Assembly: GCF_001279525.1 (NCBI RefSeq)
Contig: NZ_LGDY01000119.1
Location: 9,349-73,348 of the forward strand
DNA from: Nocardia sp. NRRL S-836
GTDB lineage: Bacteria; Actinomycetota; Actinomycetes; Mycobacteriales; Pseudonocardiaceae
Direction: 5' to 3'
DNA length: 64,000 nt
Positions 25,724 through 34,027 of this stretch are shown one piece after another. The position numbers were made by a program, and so were the translations under genes. Position 1 is the stretch's first letter. Each line of letters opens with the position of its first letter. The notes under the pieces were generated by a model that was not told the DNA's origin, did not search any database, and saw only the letters and a list, made by a program, of their open reading frames with translations.

Positions 25724-26472
25724 ACGACACGGCGACGATCAACGCACTGCTGACCGAGCTGCGCACGACGACGAACGCCATCGCCGGCAAGGAGTGGGTG
25801 TCGGGCGGGCTCGCCGACGAGCAGCCCCGCTACGACGCCGACCAGAAACCGTTGCAGGCGCTGGACAGCGCGGGCATCGGGTTCCTCACGCCGATGATCT
25901 CGTTCCTGGAGGAGCCGCTGAACCAGCTGCGCGGCAACCCCGACGGCGTGCGGCAGGGCTCCGGCGAGTTCACCAAGGCGGGCGAGAGCACGGCCAACCT
26001 GGCCGAGGACTACCGTGAGCAGGCGAAGACCGGGACCAGCGGCTGGACCGGTGCCGCCGCGCAGGACTACGCGAAGACCGCGCAGGAGCTCGCTGACGGC
26101 GTGCAGTCCGTCGCGGAGACGGCGCTGACCTCGGCCGAAGCGATGATCAAGGCCGGTGAGGTGGTGGCCCAGGCGGTCGCGGCCGTCACCACGATCATCG
26201 GCGAGGCGCTCGGCCAGATCGTGCCGATCATGACCCAGGCCGTCGCGGCCGCACCGGCGACGTTCGGGCAGAGCATCGCCATCGCCATCCCGCAGTGCGT
26301 GCAGATCGCGGTCGACGCGGGCGTGCGGATCGCCGGCAAGCTCGCCGAGCTGCTGGCGAGCGGCGAGAACCTGATCAAGCTGGTCGAGGGCGCGCTCGCG
26401 GTGCTCGAAGTCGTGAAGAAGGCACTGTCGGTCATCGGGGACAAGGCACGGCAGCAGGAGGTCGCCGCGTGA
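25720..26472 (+). CDS. Long WXG100-like ESX substrate
   Basis: A 250-residue helical protein. Residues about 95-130 contain A-E-D-Y-R-E-Q-A-K-T-G-T-S-G-W-T-G-A-A-A-Q-D-Y, a W-x-G turn between two helices, as in WXG100/LXG-type substrates. Beyond it lie long Ala/Val/Ile-rich helices (about 145-235) that may be membrane-active or act as a coiled coil. There is no toxin domain at the C-terminus. It is the sixth gene of the ESX-type operon, with 4-bp overlaps on both sides. Confidence 0.65.
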   Translation: MNDTATINALLTELRTTTNAIAGKEWVSGGLADEQPRYDADQKPLQALDSAGIGFLTPMISFLEEPLNQLRGNPDGVRQGSGEFTKAGESTANLAEDYREQAKTGTSGWTGAAAQDYAKTAQELADGVQSVAETALTSAEAMIKAGEVVAQAVAAVTTIIGEALGQIVPIMTQAVAAAPATFGQSIAIAIPQCVQIAVDAGVRIAGKLAELLASGENLIKLVEGALAVLEVVKKALSVIGDKARQQEVAA

Positions 26473-27551
26473 AGCGGTTCGCAGCCATCGTGGCGGGCCT
26501 CGCGCTCGCCGTCAGCGTCACGCCCGCGCACGCCGACACCGGTGTCCAGCAGGTGCTCGACCAGTACCTCGCGCAGGCCGGACCGGGCGCCGCCGTGCAC
26601 ACGAACTCCGGCACGTACAGCACCGGCACGGGCAAGATCCACGAACAGCGCAGGATCACCGCCGCCGACCACTTCCGGATCGGCAGCCAGACCAAGACGT
26701 TCACCGCCTCGGTCGTCCTGCAGCTCGTCGACGAGGGCCGCGTCGAACTGGACGCGCCGATCAACCGCTACCTGCCGGGCGTGGTGAACGGCAACTACGA
26801 CGGTGCCGTGATCACCGTCCGCCAGCTGCTGCAACACACCAGCGGCCTGGTCCGCGACGTGCGCGACGCCCAGCCGAACCCGGACGGCACGTACCCGCTC
26901 GCCGAACTGGTCCGCTCGGCGATGGACGAACCCGCCCAGAACGCCCCCGGCGCCGCGCAGAACTACTCCAACGTCGGCTTCCTGGTGCTGGGCCTGCTGA
27001 TCGAACGCCTCACCGGCACCCCGGCCGGCGACGCGATCACCGCCCGGATCATCCGCCCGCTGGGCCTGACCGAGACCAGCTTCCCGGCACCCGGCAACCG
27101 CGCGCTGCGGACCCCGTTCCTCAACGGCTACCTGGGCGGCCGCCTCGGACCGGTGTTCTTCTGGACCGAGGCGACCACCAGCGTCGAACTGTCGGCCTGG
27201 AGCACCGCGGGCGCCATGGAGTCCACTTTGGACGACATCGGGCGCTTCTACCGCGCATTGGCCGCCGGTCAGGTCGTCTCCCCGTCGTCGCTCGCCGAGA
27301 TGCGCCGCACGTACGGCCCGTCGGAGGGATACGGCTACGGCTTGGCGCTGGTCAGGATGCCGCTGTCGTGCGGCGTCGTGGCGTGGGGCCACAACGGCGC
27401 CCTGACCACCGGCCACTACTCGTTCACCCTGACCACCGACGACGGCCGGTTCGCGGCGGTCGTGACCAACACGAACTGGCAGGGCTCCGGCAAGCCCTCG
27501 GCCGTCGACGTGGCGGACAAGGCGATCTGCTCCGCTGCGCCGCAGCGCTAG
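26469..27551 (+). CDS. Secreted S12 serine hydrolase (beta-lactamase/DD-peptidase fold)
   Basis: A 360-residue exported hydrolase. GTG 26469 overlaps the previous stop and opens a signal peptide (about 1-22, cleavage near A-H-A-D). Class C/S12 catalytic motifs are intact: S-Q-T-K with Ser73, the Y-S-N triad with Tyr166, and H-N-G near residue 308 in place of KTG. Relatives are D-alanyl-D-alanine carboxypeptidases, esterases and class C beta-lactamases. As the last gene of an ESX-type operon it could trim peptidoglycan around secreted factors, though this is inference. A strong hairpin follows. Confidence 0.88.
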   Translation: MKRFAAIVAGLALAVSVTPAHADTGVQQVLDQYLAQAGPGAAVHTNSGTYSTGTGKIHEQRRITAADHFRIGSQTKTFTASVVLQLVDEGRVELDAPINRYLPGVVNGNYDGAVITVRQLLQHTSGLVRDVRDAQPNPDGTYPLAELVRSAMDEPAQNAPGAAQNYSNVGFLVLGLLIERLTGTPAGDAITARIIRPLGLTETSFPAPGNRALRTPFLNGYLGGRLGPVFFWTEATTSVELSAWSTAGAMESTLDDIGRFYRALAAGQVVSPSSLAEMRRTYGPSEGYGYGLALVRMPLSCGVVAWGHNGALTTGHYSFTLTTDDGRFAAVVTNTNWQGSGKPSAVDVADKAICSAAPQR

Positions 27552-27555
27552 CCGG

Positions 27556-28206
27556 TCAGAACCGATCGGCGCGGACGGCGAGGTCGAGTTCCTCGCCGTC
27601 CGCGCCGCCGCGCTCAGCGAACGCATCGAGCGGCAGCACCGTGCAGCCCCGTAGCTCGCGTACGAGCGCGGACGCCACGAGCCACCGGACGTCAGGATCG
27701 TCGTAGGGCAGGACCGCCTCTTCCACGGCGACCAGACCCGAAAAGTCCTCTCGGTACACCACACCCCGCACGCCCGCGATCGGGCAGTCCTGGACGCGAA
27801 CGGCCACCGCGCCGCGCCGCAACGCGGGGCACAACCGCAGGGAGACCGGAACACACGGCGCGCAGACAGGTGGTTCGACACACCCCATGCCGTCGGGCCA
27901 GCGGGCCCAGTCGCCGCGGAAGTCGCGCAGCAACCACAGCACACCGCTGTCGTCGCGGTCCGCCGGTGCGGCGCACACCTGGCACAGCAGCCGGCGCATG
28001 GCCCGGCGCTGCCGCAGCGGGTGCACCCTGCCGAACTCCGGGCGGCCGGTCCCGGGACGCATCCCGGCACGTCGCCACAGCACTCCGCGTGAATCGCGAT
28101 CGATCGGCAGTTCGTCGGCGTAGCAGACCCCCAGCCCTGGTCGGGCCCGCACGGGCTGCGGCAGGTCCGGCTCGCCACTCCAACGGGTGATGTACGGTGC
28201 GATCAC
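27556..28206 (-). CDS. Cys-rich protein of unknown function
   Basis: A 216-residue protein from GTG 28206, with GGAGG about 12 bases upstream. It has paired cysteines that look zinc-binding: L-L-C-Q-V-C near residue 78, then C-V-E-P-P-V-C-A-P-C about 35 residues later and L-R-L-C-P-A-L just beyond. The N-terminal part (Y-I-T-R-W-S-G-E, then V-C-Y-A-D-E) also reads as conserved and there is no signal peptide or membrane segment. I do not recognise a characterised family. It is divergent from an HTH-Nudix-like gene, a linked arrangement that suggests a regulatory or nucleotide-related partnership. The reading frame extends further upstream but without a ribosome site. Confidence 0.55.
   Translation of the reverse strand: MIAPYITRWSGEPDLPQPVRARPGLGVCYADELPIDRDSRGVLWRRAGMRPGTGRPEFGRVHPLRQRRAMRRLLCQVCAAPADRDDSGVLWLLRDFRGDWARWPDGMGCVEPPVCAPCVPVSLRLCPALRRGAVAVRVQDCPIAGVRGVVYREDFSGLVAVEEAVLPYDDPDVRWLVASALVRELRGCTVLPLDAFAERGGADGEELDLAVRADRF
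27571..27603 (+). terminator. 13-bp perfect hairpin after the ESX-type operon
   Basis: GCGGACGGCGAGG (27571-27583) pairs perfectly with CCTCGCCGTCCGC (27591-27603) around a 7-base loop, 20 bases beyond the hydrolase stop. It lies within the 3' coding end of the convergent gene, so it is also codon-constrained. Confidence 0.7.
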
Positions 28207-28427
28207 CGGACGGGGCAGACCTCCGCCGCCTGCCTCCGCCGCTCGTCCCGGGCCTGGATGCCGACGAACCACGGCTTTGCCACCTGCTTTCGTTCGAGCG
28301 GGAGAATCGTGTGACGAGCATCGGGCAGAGCCGCACGTGGTGTCCAAGGACTGGTTGCCCTGCCGCGCCCTTGGTATGACTACCTGGCATAAGTGCCGTT
28401 CAGACGAATCGCACGAGGCAGGAGCAG

Positions 28428-29900
28428 ATGGACACCGACGGGCAGTGGCTGTCCAGACCGACGTTCGAGGCGGGTCTCGACACGAGCCTCTTGGCGGAGG
28501 TGCTGAGGGAGTACCGGCAGGCCAACGGCCTCAACCAGGGCGACCTGGCCAAGCTGCTGAACCTCGACCAGTCGTACGTCTCGAAGATCGAGACCGGGCA
28601 ACGCCGGATGCGTGATCCCGAGGCCCTGCTGCGCATCGCCAACCGGCTGAACATCCCGCCAGGCCACGTCGGCGTCTCGCAGGAACTGCTGCAGCCCGTC
28701 GCACTTCCTTCCGTTGCCGCACTTGTGGACGCGGCAAATCCTGTGGAGGTGAGTCAGAGCGACTGGAAGCGCGGCCGTCGCTACCTGAACCGTCATCGTG
28801 GCGAGTTGGCGCGGTTGGCCAAGAAGCTCTACAGCCCGGAGTTCCACGCCGGTGACGACATGACGTTCCTGGCCAGACCGGAGTGGACGCCCGAGCGGCC
28901 CATTCCGCTGGCGGACATCGAACTTCGATGGGTGGAGCACCGGGTGCCCATCGAGGTCACCGGAGGTGAGCCGGAAGCGGCCGGCGTCCTGCCCCTGCGC
29001 GCACCGGGCCGGAGGTTCGAGCGCTACACCTCGGCCATCCGCTATCTCGACCGCCCGTCACTGTTCGAGAACCGAGCGAGCTACCGGCTGCTGGGCGCGA
29101 ACCTCAAGGCGGGTGCCGCCCGGCTGGACTTCGGTCTGGGCACGTACTTCGACAAACTGGACGCTTCGGAAGCGGCAGCGCACGAACTGGCCGAGGTGGT
29201 GCGTCGCGGCCCGGCGGACGAGACGCCTGAGTGGTCGAAACTGCCACTGCGCGCACTGATCGGCGACCCCTTCGACCTGAACCGCAGGGCGGTGATGCCC
29301 GCGATCGAGACGCTCACCCTCCGGCGGCAGCGTGACACCGGCCGCGCCACCTTCCTGCTGCACTGGCGCGACCCGGCGAAGGTGGCGACCGCCGCCGGCA
29401 TCTACGGCCTCATCCCGGCGGGCGAGTTCCAGCCGTCGAGCGTTGCGGCCTGGGACACGAGAAACGACTTCGACCTCTGGCGCAACATGGTCCGGGAGTA
29501 CTCCGAGGAGCTCCTGGGTGAACCAGAACGGGACGGCAGCCAGGGCGAGCCGATCGACTACGCGCAATGGTCGTTCTACAGGGCGCTGGAGAAGGCACGG
29601 GCTGAGGAGCGCGTTTCGGTCCACTGCCTCGGCATCGGGCTCGACACACTGACCTTGGCGGCCACGTTGCTCACGGTCGTCGTCATCGACGACGACGTGT
29701 TCGACGACGTGTTCGGACAGACCGTGCGGATCAACGCCGAAGGTGCGCTGGTGACCGCGATCGAGTCGACGTCGGTCTCCGAGGGCGTGCCGTTCACCGA
29801 GGAGACCATCCGGCGGATGCTGGCCTCCGAACCGATGGCCTCTCCCGGCGCGTGCATCCTCGCGCGCAGCTGGAAGTTCAGGAGGGACCTCCTGGGCTGA
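28428..29900 (+). CDS. XRE helix-turn-helix protein with Nudix-like C-terminal domain
   Basis: A 490-residue protein. Residues about 18-75 form a clear XRE-type helix-turn-helix (L-R-E-Y-R-Q-A-N-G-L-N-Q-G-D-L-A-K-L-L-N-L-D-Q-S-Y-V-S-K-I-E-T-G). The middle is helical. The C-terminal half contains A-G-I-Y-G-L-I-P-A-G-E-F-Q-P, then R-N-M-V-R-E-Y-S-E-E-L-L-G (about 355-367), which matches the R-E-x-x-E-E-x-x-G core of a Nudix box, suggesting hydrolysis or sensing of a nucleotide-linked metabolite. The upstream Glu spacing of the Nudix box is stretched, so activity is uncertain. It lies divergent from the Cys-rich gene. Start ATG 28428 follows a GGAGC ribosome site. Confidence 0.68.
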   Translation: MDTDGQWLSRPTFEAGLDTSLLAEVLREYRQANGLNQGDLAKLLNLDQSYVSKIETGQRRMRDPEALLRIANRLNIPPGHVGVSQELLQPVALPSVAALVDAANPVEVSQSDWKRGRRYLNRHRGELARLAKKLYSPEFHAGDDMTFLARPEWTPERPIPLADIELRWVEHRVPIEVTGGEPEAAGVLPLRAPGRRFERYTSAIRYLDRPSLFENRASYRLLGANLKAGAARLDFGLGTYFDKLDASEAAAHELAEVVRRGPADETPEWSKLPLRALIGDPFDLNRRAVMPAIETLTLRRQRDTGRATFLLHWRDPAKVATAAGIYGLIPAGEFQPSSVAAWDTRNDFDLWRNMVREYSEELLGEPERDGSQGEPIDYAQWSFYRALEKARAEERVSVHCLGIGLDTLTLAATLLTVVVIDDDVFDDVFGQTVRINAEGALVTAIESTSVSEGVPFTEETIRRMLASEPMASPGACILARSWKFRRDLLG

Positions 29901-29924
29901 GCCGTTCTCCGGTCGTGGCGGAGG

Positions 29925-29968
29925 TAGGCTCGCCCGCACAGGCGCCTGCTCCTCCTCTCGTGAGGAGC
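29925..29968 (+). promoter_or_regulatory. Promoter -10 and 5' leader hairpin
   Basis: TAGGCT (29925-29930) is a -10-like hexamer for the lipoprotein gene. GCTCCTC (29948-29954) and GAGGAGC (29962-29968) can pair around a 7-base loop in the leader, or end the preceding transcript. Confidence 0.35.
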
Positions 29969-29982
29969 TGAGCGACCCGTAC

Positions 29983-30639
29983 GTGCTGGGGGGCAAGTTG
30001 TTCGCACGGCTTTGGGCCGCGCTCGTGGCGTTGGCCGTCCTGACGTCGGCCTGCACCGCCGCGCAGCCGGACGTGGCACCGCTGCCGACGCCCGGCACGC
30101 CCGCGCCGCCGGAGCTGGACCGGCGGGCCGAGGCGGCGCTCGCCCTGCCGTGGAACTTCGAGTCGCTCGCCGGCGAGGAGGACCTGGGCGGAGCCGGCTG
30201 GCGTGGGCTGGGGATGGCGGCGGACGGCCAGGCGATCGGCGAGGTCTGCGGCATCCTGCTGCGGCTCGACGGTGTCACGTCGGCCGCGCGTACCCGCGCC
30301 TGGTCCGGCGCGTTCTCCCTGTTCGAGCGGGTGCACGTGACGGCGGCGCGGCCGGCGCGGGAGCTGCTGGCGGACGTGCGGCGGCAGGTCCACGAGTGCG
30401 GCCGTCCCGCGGGCGAGGTGACCGCGGGCGTCCCGTTCACCTATCCCGTCGCCGTCGAGGAGTCGTACGCGTACTGCGAGGCCGATGCTCCCGGCACGAC
30501 CGGCTGGACCTGCCGCGCGGCTCTCGCGCACGGCACCGTCTTCGCGTTCGTGCTGGTCAGCGGCCTCAACGAGGACTTCGCGAGGAAGAACCTCACGAAC
30601 ACGGTGTCGATCTTCGCGATGCACCTGACCTCGGCGTGA
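29983..30639 (+). CDS. Putative lipoprotein of unknown function
   Basis: A 218-residue exported protein. A basic N-terminus and hydrophobic stretch end in the lipobox L-T-S-A-C (Cys about 24), so it should be lipid-anchored on the outer face of the membrane. The mature part has four further Cys residues (in V-C-G, H-E-C-G, A-Y-C-E and W-T-C-R) that could form disulfides, and a Pro-rich linker after the anchor. GTG 29983 is given, but TTG 29998, five bases after a GGGGGG run, is equally possible and leaves the signal intact. No family recognised. Confidence 0.65.
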   Translation: MLGGKLFARLWAALVALAVLTSACTAAQPDVAPLPTPGTPAPPELDRRAEAALALPWNFESLAGEEDLGGAGWRGLGMAADGQAIGEVCGILLRLDGVTSAARTRAWSGAFSLFERVHVTAARPARELLADVRRQVHECGRPAGEVTAGVPFTYPVAVEESYAYCEADAPGTTGWTCRAALAHGTVFAFVLVSGLNEDFARKNLTNTVSIFAMHLTSA

Positions 30640-30717
30640 CCGCCACGCCGGTCGAACCGCGAGCCCGGCTGTTAGCCTTTCTCTACTCGATAACTTCAGT
30701 GTTGACTAAAACAAGCG

Positions 30718-30729
30718 GGTCGGCCGACC
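30718..30729 (-). terminator. Terminator of the SARP/AfsR-type gene
   Basis: GGTCGGCCGACC is a perfect palindrome followed on the minus strand by CGCTTGTTTT, the only hairpin in the window with a clear T-tract. It lies 20 bases beyond the regulator's stop codon. Confidence 0.65.
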
Positions 30730-30748
30730 GCCCCTCGGCAGTACGCGC

Positions 30749-33430
30749 TCACCCCAGCCGAGCACGCACCTCGTCCGCCTTCGGCTCGCCCAGCTCCTCG
30801 AACAGGGTCACCGACTCCAGCCAGCACTTCTCGGCACCGCGCCGGTCACCCAGCCCGTCCAGCGCGAGGCCGAGGTTGTCGAGCGACTCGGCCTGCCCGT
30901 ACCGGTCGCCGATGCGCCGGAACGTCTCCAGGGCGCGGTCCACGTGCGCCACGGCCGCGGGGAAGTCGAGCAGCCCCCGGTACACCTCGCCGATGTTGTT
31001 GAGCAGGATCGCCTCGCTGTAGGGGTCCTTGACCTCGTGCCGGATCTCCAACGCCCGCAGGTACCGGGGCAGGGCCTCGTCGAACCGGCCGGCGTCGGCG
31101 TGCAGCAGGGCGATGTTGTTGAGCAGCACGGCCTCGGTGTGCTGGTCGCCGAGCTCGTACGCGATCTCGGCGGCCTGTTCGAAGCACGCCAGCGCCTCGT
31201 CGAGGCGGCCGGTGGTCATGTAGGCGATGCCGAGGTTGTTGAGCGCCGGTTCCTGCCGGGCGCGGTCGCCGGTGGCGCGGAAGATCGTGAGGGCCTGCCG
31301 GCAGCACTCGATGGCCTCGTCGTGCCTGCGGACCTCGCGCAGGCCGATGCCGAGGGTGATCAGCGTGAGGCCCTCGGCGCTGCGGTCGCTGACCGAGCGG
31401 GCGGCGGCGAGCGCGACGGTGTGCGTCTCCAGCCAGTCCGTCCAGTGCTTGCGCAGGTTGAAGAAGTCCCACAGGCACTGGGCGAGCAGCCAGCACTGCT
31501 GGGCCAGGCCGTGTTCGGCGGCGTCGCGGACGGCGGCCACGAGGTTCGCGCGTTCGGTGTCGCACCACAGCAGGGCGGCGTCGCGGTCGGCGAACGTGCG
31601 GGGGTGCACGGCCGGGTCCGCGGTGGTGAGCTCCAGTTTGCGCTGCGGGTTGAGCCGCGTCGCGGAGTTCCACGACGTGTGCAGGTACCAGTCGAGCACG
31701 CGGCGCAACGCCGTGGCGCGCGCGGGTGGTGGTTCGGCGGCCATGAGCTGTTCGACCGCGTAGGCGCGCAGCAGGTCGTGCAGCACGTAACGGCCGGGGG
31801 TGTGCTGCTGGAGCAGGTGTTCGTCGAGCAACGTCTCCAGCAGGTCCTCCGCCTCATACGCGGTCAGGCCCGCGAGCGCGGCGGCGGACTCGGCGGTGAC
31901 GTCCTCTCCTGGGTGCAGGCCCAGGAGGCGAAACAGGCGCCTCTGGTGGTCGGGCAGCGCCTGGTACGAGAGGTCGAACACGCCCCGAGCACCGAGACCG
32001 CCTCTCTCCAGCTGTGCCGCGAGGTCCATTACCGTCCATTGTGGACGGCGGGCGAGTCGTTTGGCGGCCAGTGCCACGGCGATCGGCAGGTGTCCGCACA
32101 GCTCCGCGACCCGGGCGGCGGCCTCGCGGTCGGCGTTCACCCGGTCGGCACCGGCGATCCGCGCCAGCAGCGCGACCGCCTCCTCCGGCGTGAAGACGTC
32201 CAGTGAGACCGACATGACCCCGTCCAGGCCCAGCAGGCTGCGGCGGCTGGTGATCAGCACCAGGCACGTCGAGCTGCCCGGCAGCAGCGGCCGGACCTGG
32301 TCCTCGCCCGCCGCGTTGTCCAGCAGCACCAACGCCCGCTTGCCCGCGAGCCGGTCGCGGTAGAGCGCGGCGCGGTCGGCCGGTGACTCCGGGATCTGCG
32401 CGCCCGGCACCCCGAGCAGGCGCAGGAAGCTCTCCAGCACCGCGGCCGGGTCGGCGGGCAGCTCGTCGGGGTCGAAGCCGTGCAGGTCGGCCCACAGCTG
32501 CACGTCCGGGAACCGTTCGACGAGCCGGTGCGCGGCCCGCACGGCGAGCTTGGTCTTGCCGACGCCGGCCATGCCCTCGATCGCCGAGATCACCACCGTG
32601 GTCTGCGGACCGGGCTCGCACAACCGGCGCAGTTCCGACTCGCGGCCGGTGAACTCGGCGATGTCCATGGGCAGCTGCCGGTGCGCGCTGAGCGCCGCGG
32701 GCGAGGGAGCCCGGCTTTCGAGGATCACCTGGTGCAGCTGCCGCATCCGCGCACCCGGTTCCACGCCGAGCTGCTCGACCAGGTGCTTCCTGGCCGTGGC
32801 ATAGGTTTCGAGGGCCTCGCCGCGGCGGCCGGACCGGTCGAGGGCGAGCATCAGCTGCGCCCACAGCTCCTCGCGCAACGGGTGCTGGGCCGTCTCGCGC
32901 CGCAGCCGGTCGATCACGTCGTCGAACCGGCCGAGCTCGACCGCCGCCCTGGCGAACCTCTCGACGGCGGTGAGCCTGCGTTCCTGCAGCCGCGTGAACT
33001 CCGCGCGCAGCAACGGTCCGGCCGTGAGGTCGGACGGCGTGCCGTGCCACTTCCCGAGCGCCTGCCCGAAGTACTCCGCCGCCGCCTCGGTGTCGCTGTC
33101 CGCCAGTGCCTGCTCGCCGTGGCGGACCAGCTGGTCGAACCCGTCGAGGTCCAGCTCGCCCGGCCGCACGGTCAGCTGGTAGCCGTGGCCGGGCCGGGTC
33201 ACCAGCCGGTCGCCCACCGCGCGCCGCAGCCCGGCCACGTACGTGCGCAGGTTCGACTCCGGCGACACCGGCGGCGAGTCCCAGACCGCCTCGGTCAGCT
33301 GTGCGACGCTCACGGCCTCGTTCGCGTGCAGCAGCAACATCGTGAGCACCGCGCGCTGGCGCGGCCCGCCCAGCTCCAGCGGCGTCCCGTCACGACGCAC
33401 CGCCAGCGAGCCGAGCACGAGGAACTCCAC
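30749..33430 (-). CDS. AfsR/SARP-type regulator (BTAD-NB-ARC-TPR)
   Basis: An 893-residue transcriptional activator. The N-terminal winged-helix DNA-binding and BTAD domains (about 1-245; L-G-G-P-R-Q-R-A-V-L-T-M-L-L-L and R-T-Y-V-A-G-L-R-R-A) are those of SARP regulators of antibiotic genes. An NB-ARC NTPase follows (about 265-540; Walker A G-M-A-G-V-G-K-T, then L-I-T-S-R-R-S-L). The C-terminal half contains TPR repeats (Y-x-x-A-L-x-I-x-R-x-x-x-D-x-x-x-E-A-x-x-L-N-N-I-G types, about 590-890). GTG 33430 has AGGAGG about ten bases upstream. No biosynthetic cluster adjoins it, so it may act as a pleiotropic AfsR-like switch. The downstream palindrome with T-tract ends the transcript. Confidence 0.9.
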   Translation of the reverse strand: MEFLVLGSLAVRRDGTPLELGGPRQRAVLTMLLLHANEAVSVAQLTEAVWDSPPVSPESNLRTYVAGLRRAVGDRLVTRPGHGYQLTVRPGELDLDGFDQLVRHGEQALADSDTEAAAEYFGQALGKWHGTPSDLTAGPLLRAEFTRLQERRLTAVERFARAAVELGRFDDVIDRLRRETAQHPLREELWAQLMLALDRSGRRGEALETYATARKHLVEQLGVEPGARMRQLHQVILESRAPSPAALSAHRQLPMDIAEFTGRESELRRLCEPGPQTTVVISAIEGMAGVGKTKLAVRAAHRLVERFPDVQLWADLHGFDPDELPADPAAVLESFLRLLGVPGAQIPESPADRAALYRDRLAGKRALVLLDNAAGEDQVRPLLPGSSTCLVLITSRRSLLGLDGVMSVSLDVFTPEEAVALLARIAGADRVNADREAAARVAELCGHLPIAVALAAKRLARRPQWTVMDLAAQLERGGLGARGVFDLSYQALPDHQRRLFRLLGLHPGEDVTAESAAALAGLTAYEAEDLLETLLDEHLLQQHTPGRYVLHDLLRAYAVEQLMAAEPPPARATALRRVLDWYLHTSWNSATRLNPQRKLELTTADPAVHPRTFADRDAALLWCDTERANLVAAVRDAAEHGLAQQCWLLAQCLWDFFNLRKHWTDWLETHTVALAAARSVSDRSAEGLTLITLGIGLREVRRHDEAIECCRQALTIFRATGDRARQEPALNNLGIAYMTTGRLDEALACFEQAAEIAYELGDQHTEAVLLNNIALLHADAGRFDEALPRYLRALEIRHEVKDPYSEAILLNNIGEVYRGLLDFPAAVAHVDRALETFRRIGDRYGQAESLDNLGLALDGLGDRRGAEKCWLESVTLFEELGEPKADEVRARLG

Positions 33431-33631
33431 CCTGAACCGTCCTCCTTCATGATCACGAACCGTGTGTGAGCCATCGTCGCCTTCGGCCTGGTCGTGGTCT
33501 GTGCGCCGTCTGGGCGAAATCTGTGCACCGCCCCTGGCACCTTTGTACCCAGATCAGGCAACTGCGCCGCCGGTCCGTCCGGGATTTGGGGGTCGGCGCA
33601 GCGGTCTGGTCCGGTTCCCCCAAGAACCCGG

Positions 33632-33661
33632 TCGGCGTGTGAAAGTCACCGCACACGCCGA
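33632..33661. terminator. 10-bp hairpin downstream of the DUF2071 remnant
   Basis: TCGGCGTGTG (33632-33641) pairs perfectly with CACACGCCGA (33652-33661) around a 10-base loop, just past the end of the minus-strand remnant. Confidence 0.5.
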
Positions 33662-33665
33662 CCAC

Positions 33666-33959
33666 CTAAAACCTGCCCACCGCCGCGGGCACTCCGGACC
33701 GCACCGGAACCCCCGGCGAGTGGGGCACGCTGGCCGGTGGCCCGGTTGGGGCCCCCAGCCCGGCCGCGGCCACCACCCCAGCGTGCACGCGCAACGGCAC
33801 CAGCCCGACGGAGCTGCGGCCGTCCAGCACGTCCGGTCGCGTGTGCGCGGCCAGGAACGGCGCGACCGCCCAGTGCACCGACGTGACGTCACGCCACCAC
33901 TGCCCGACCGACGCGAACCGCACCGGGCGCGGCGTCAGCGGGGTGATCGGCTCGACCAT
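33666..33959 (-). pseudogene. Truncated DUF2071 (YqjF-like) gene
   Basis: From ATG 33959, with a GGGGAGGAACC ribosome site, the frame gives about 70 residues resembling the start of DUF2071 proteins (W-W-R-D-V-T-S-V-H-W-A-V, then V-G-L-V-P-L-R-V-H), but with the usual segment between W-A-V and A-P-F-L shortened. Full members have 230-250 residues; here the similarity stops and about 27 unrelated Pro/Val-rich residues lead to a stop. I read it as a decayed gene that retains its start region. The ribosome site lies in the hairpin CTCCCCC/GGGGGAG (33965-33996), which may also end GH3 transcription. Confidence 0.55.
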
Positions 33960-34027
33960 GGTTCCTCCCCCCGCGACCAACGTACCGCCGGGGGAGTGAG
34001 GGCGCGGTTCAGTTCGGCGCGGGTCCG

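Noticed and set aside
26067..28178. A 703-codon minus-strand frame over the ESX-type operon end
   Set aside because: It runs antisense to the S12 hydrolase and WXG-like genes, which have recognisable motifs and linked starts; the frame has no family signature.
33603..33612. Third DasR-like site (GGTCTGGTCC)
   Set aside because: It has one mismatch to the shared GGTCTGGACC core that breaks the symmetry, and it is not in the promoter of a chitin-related gene.
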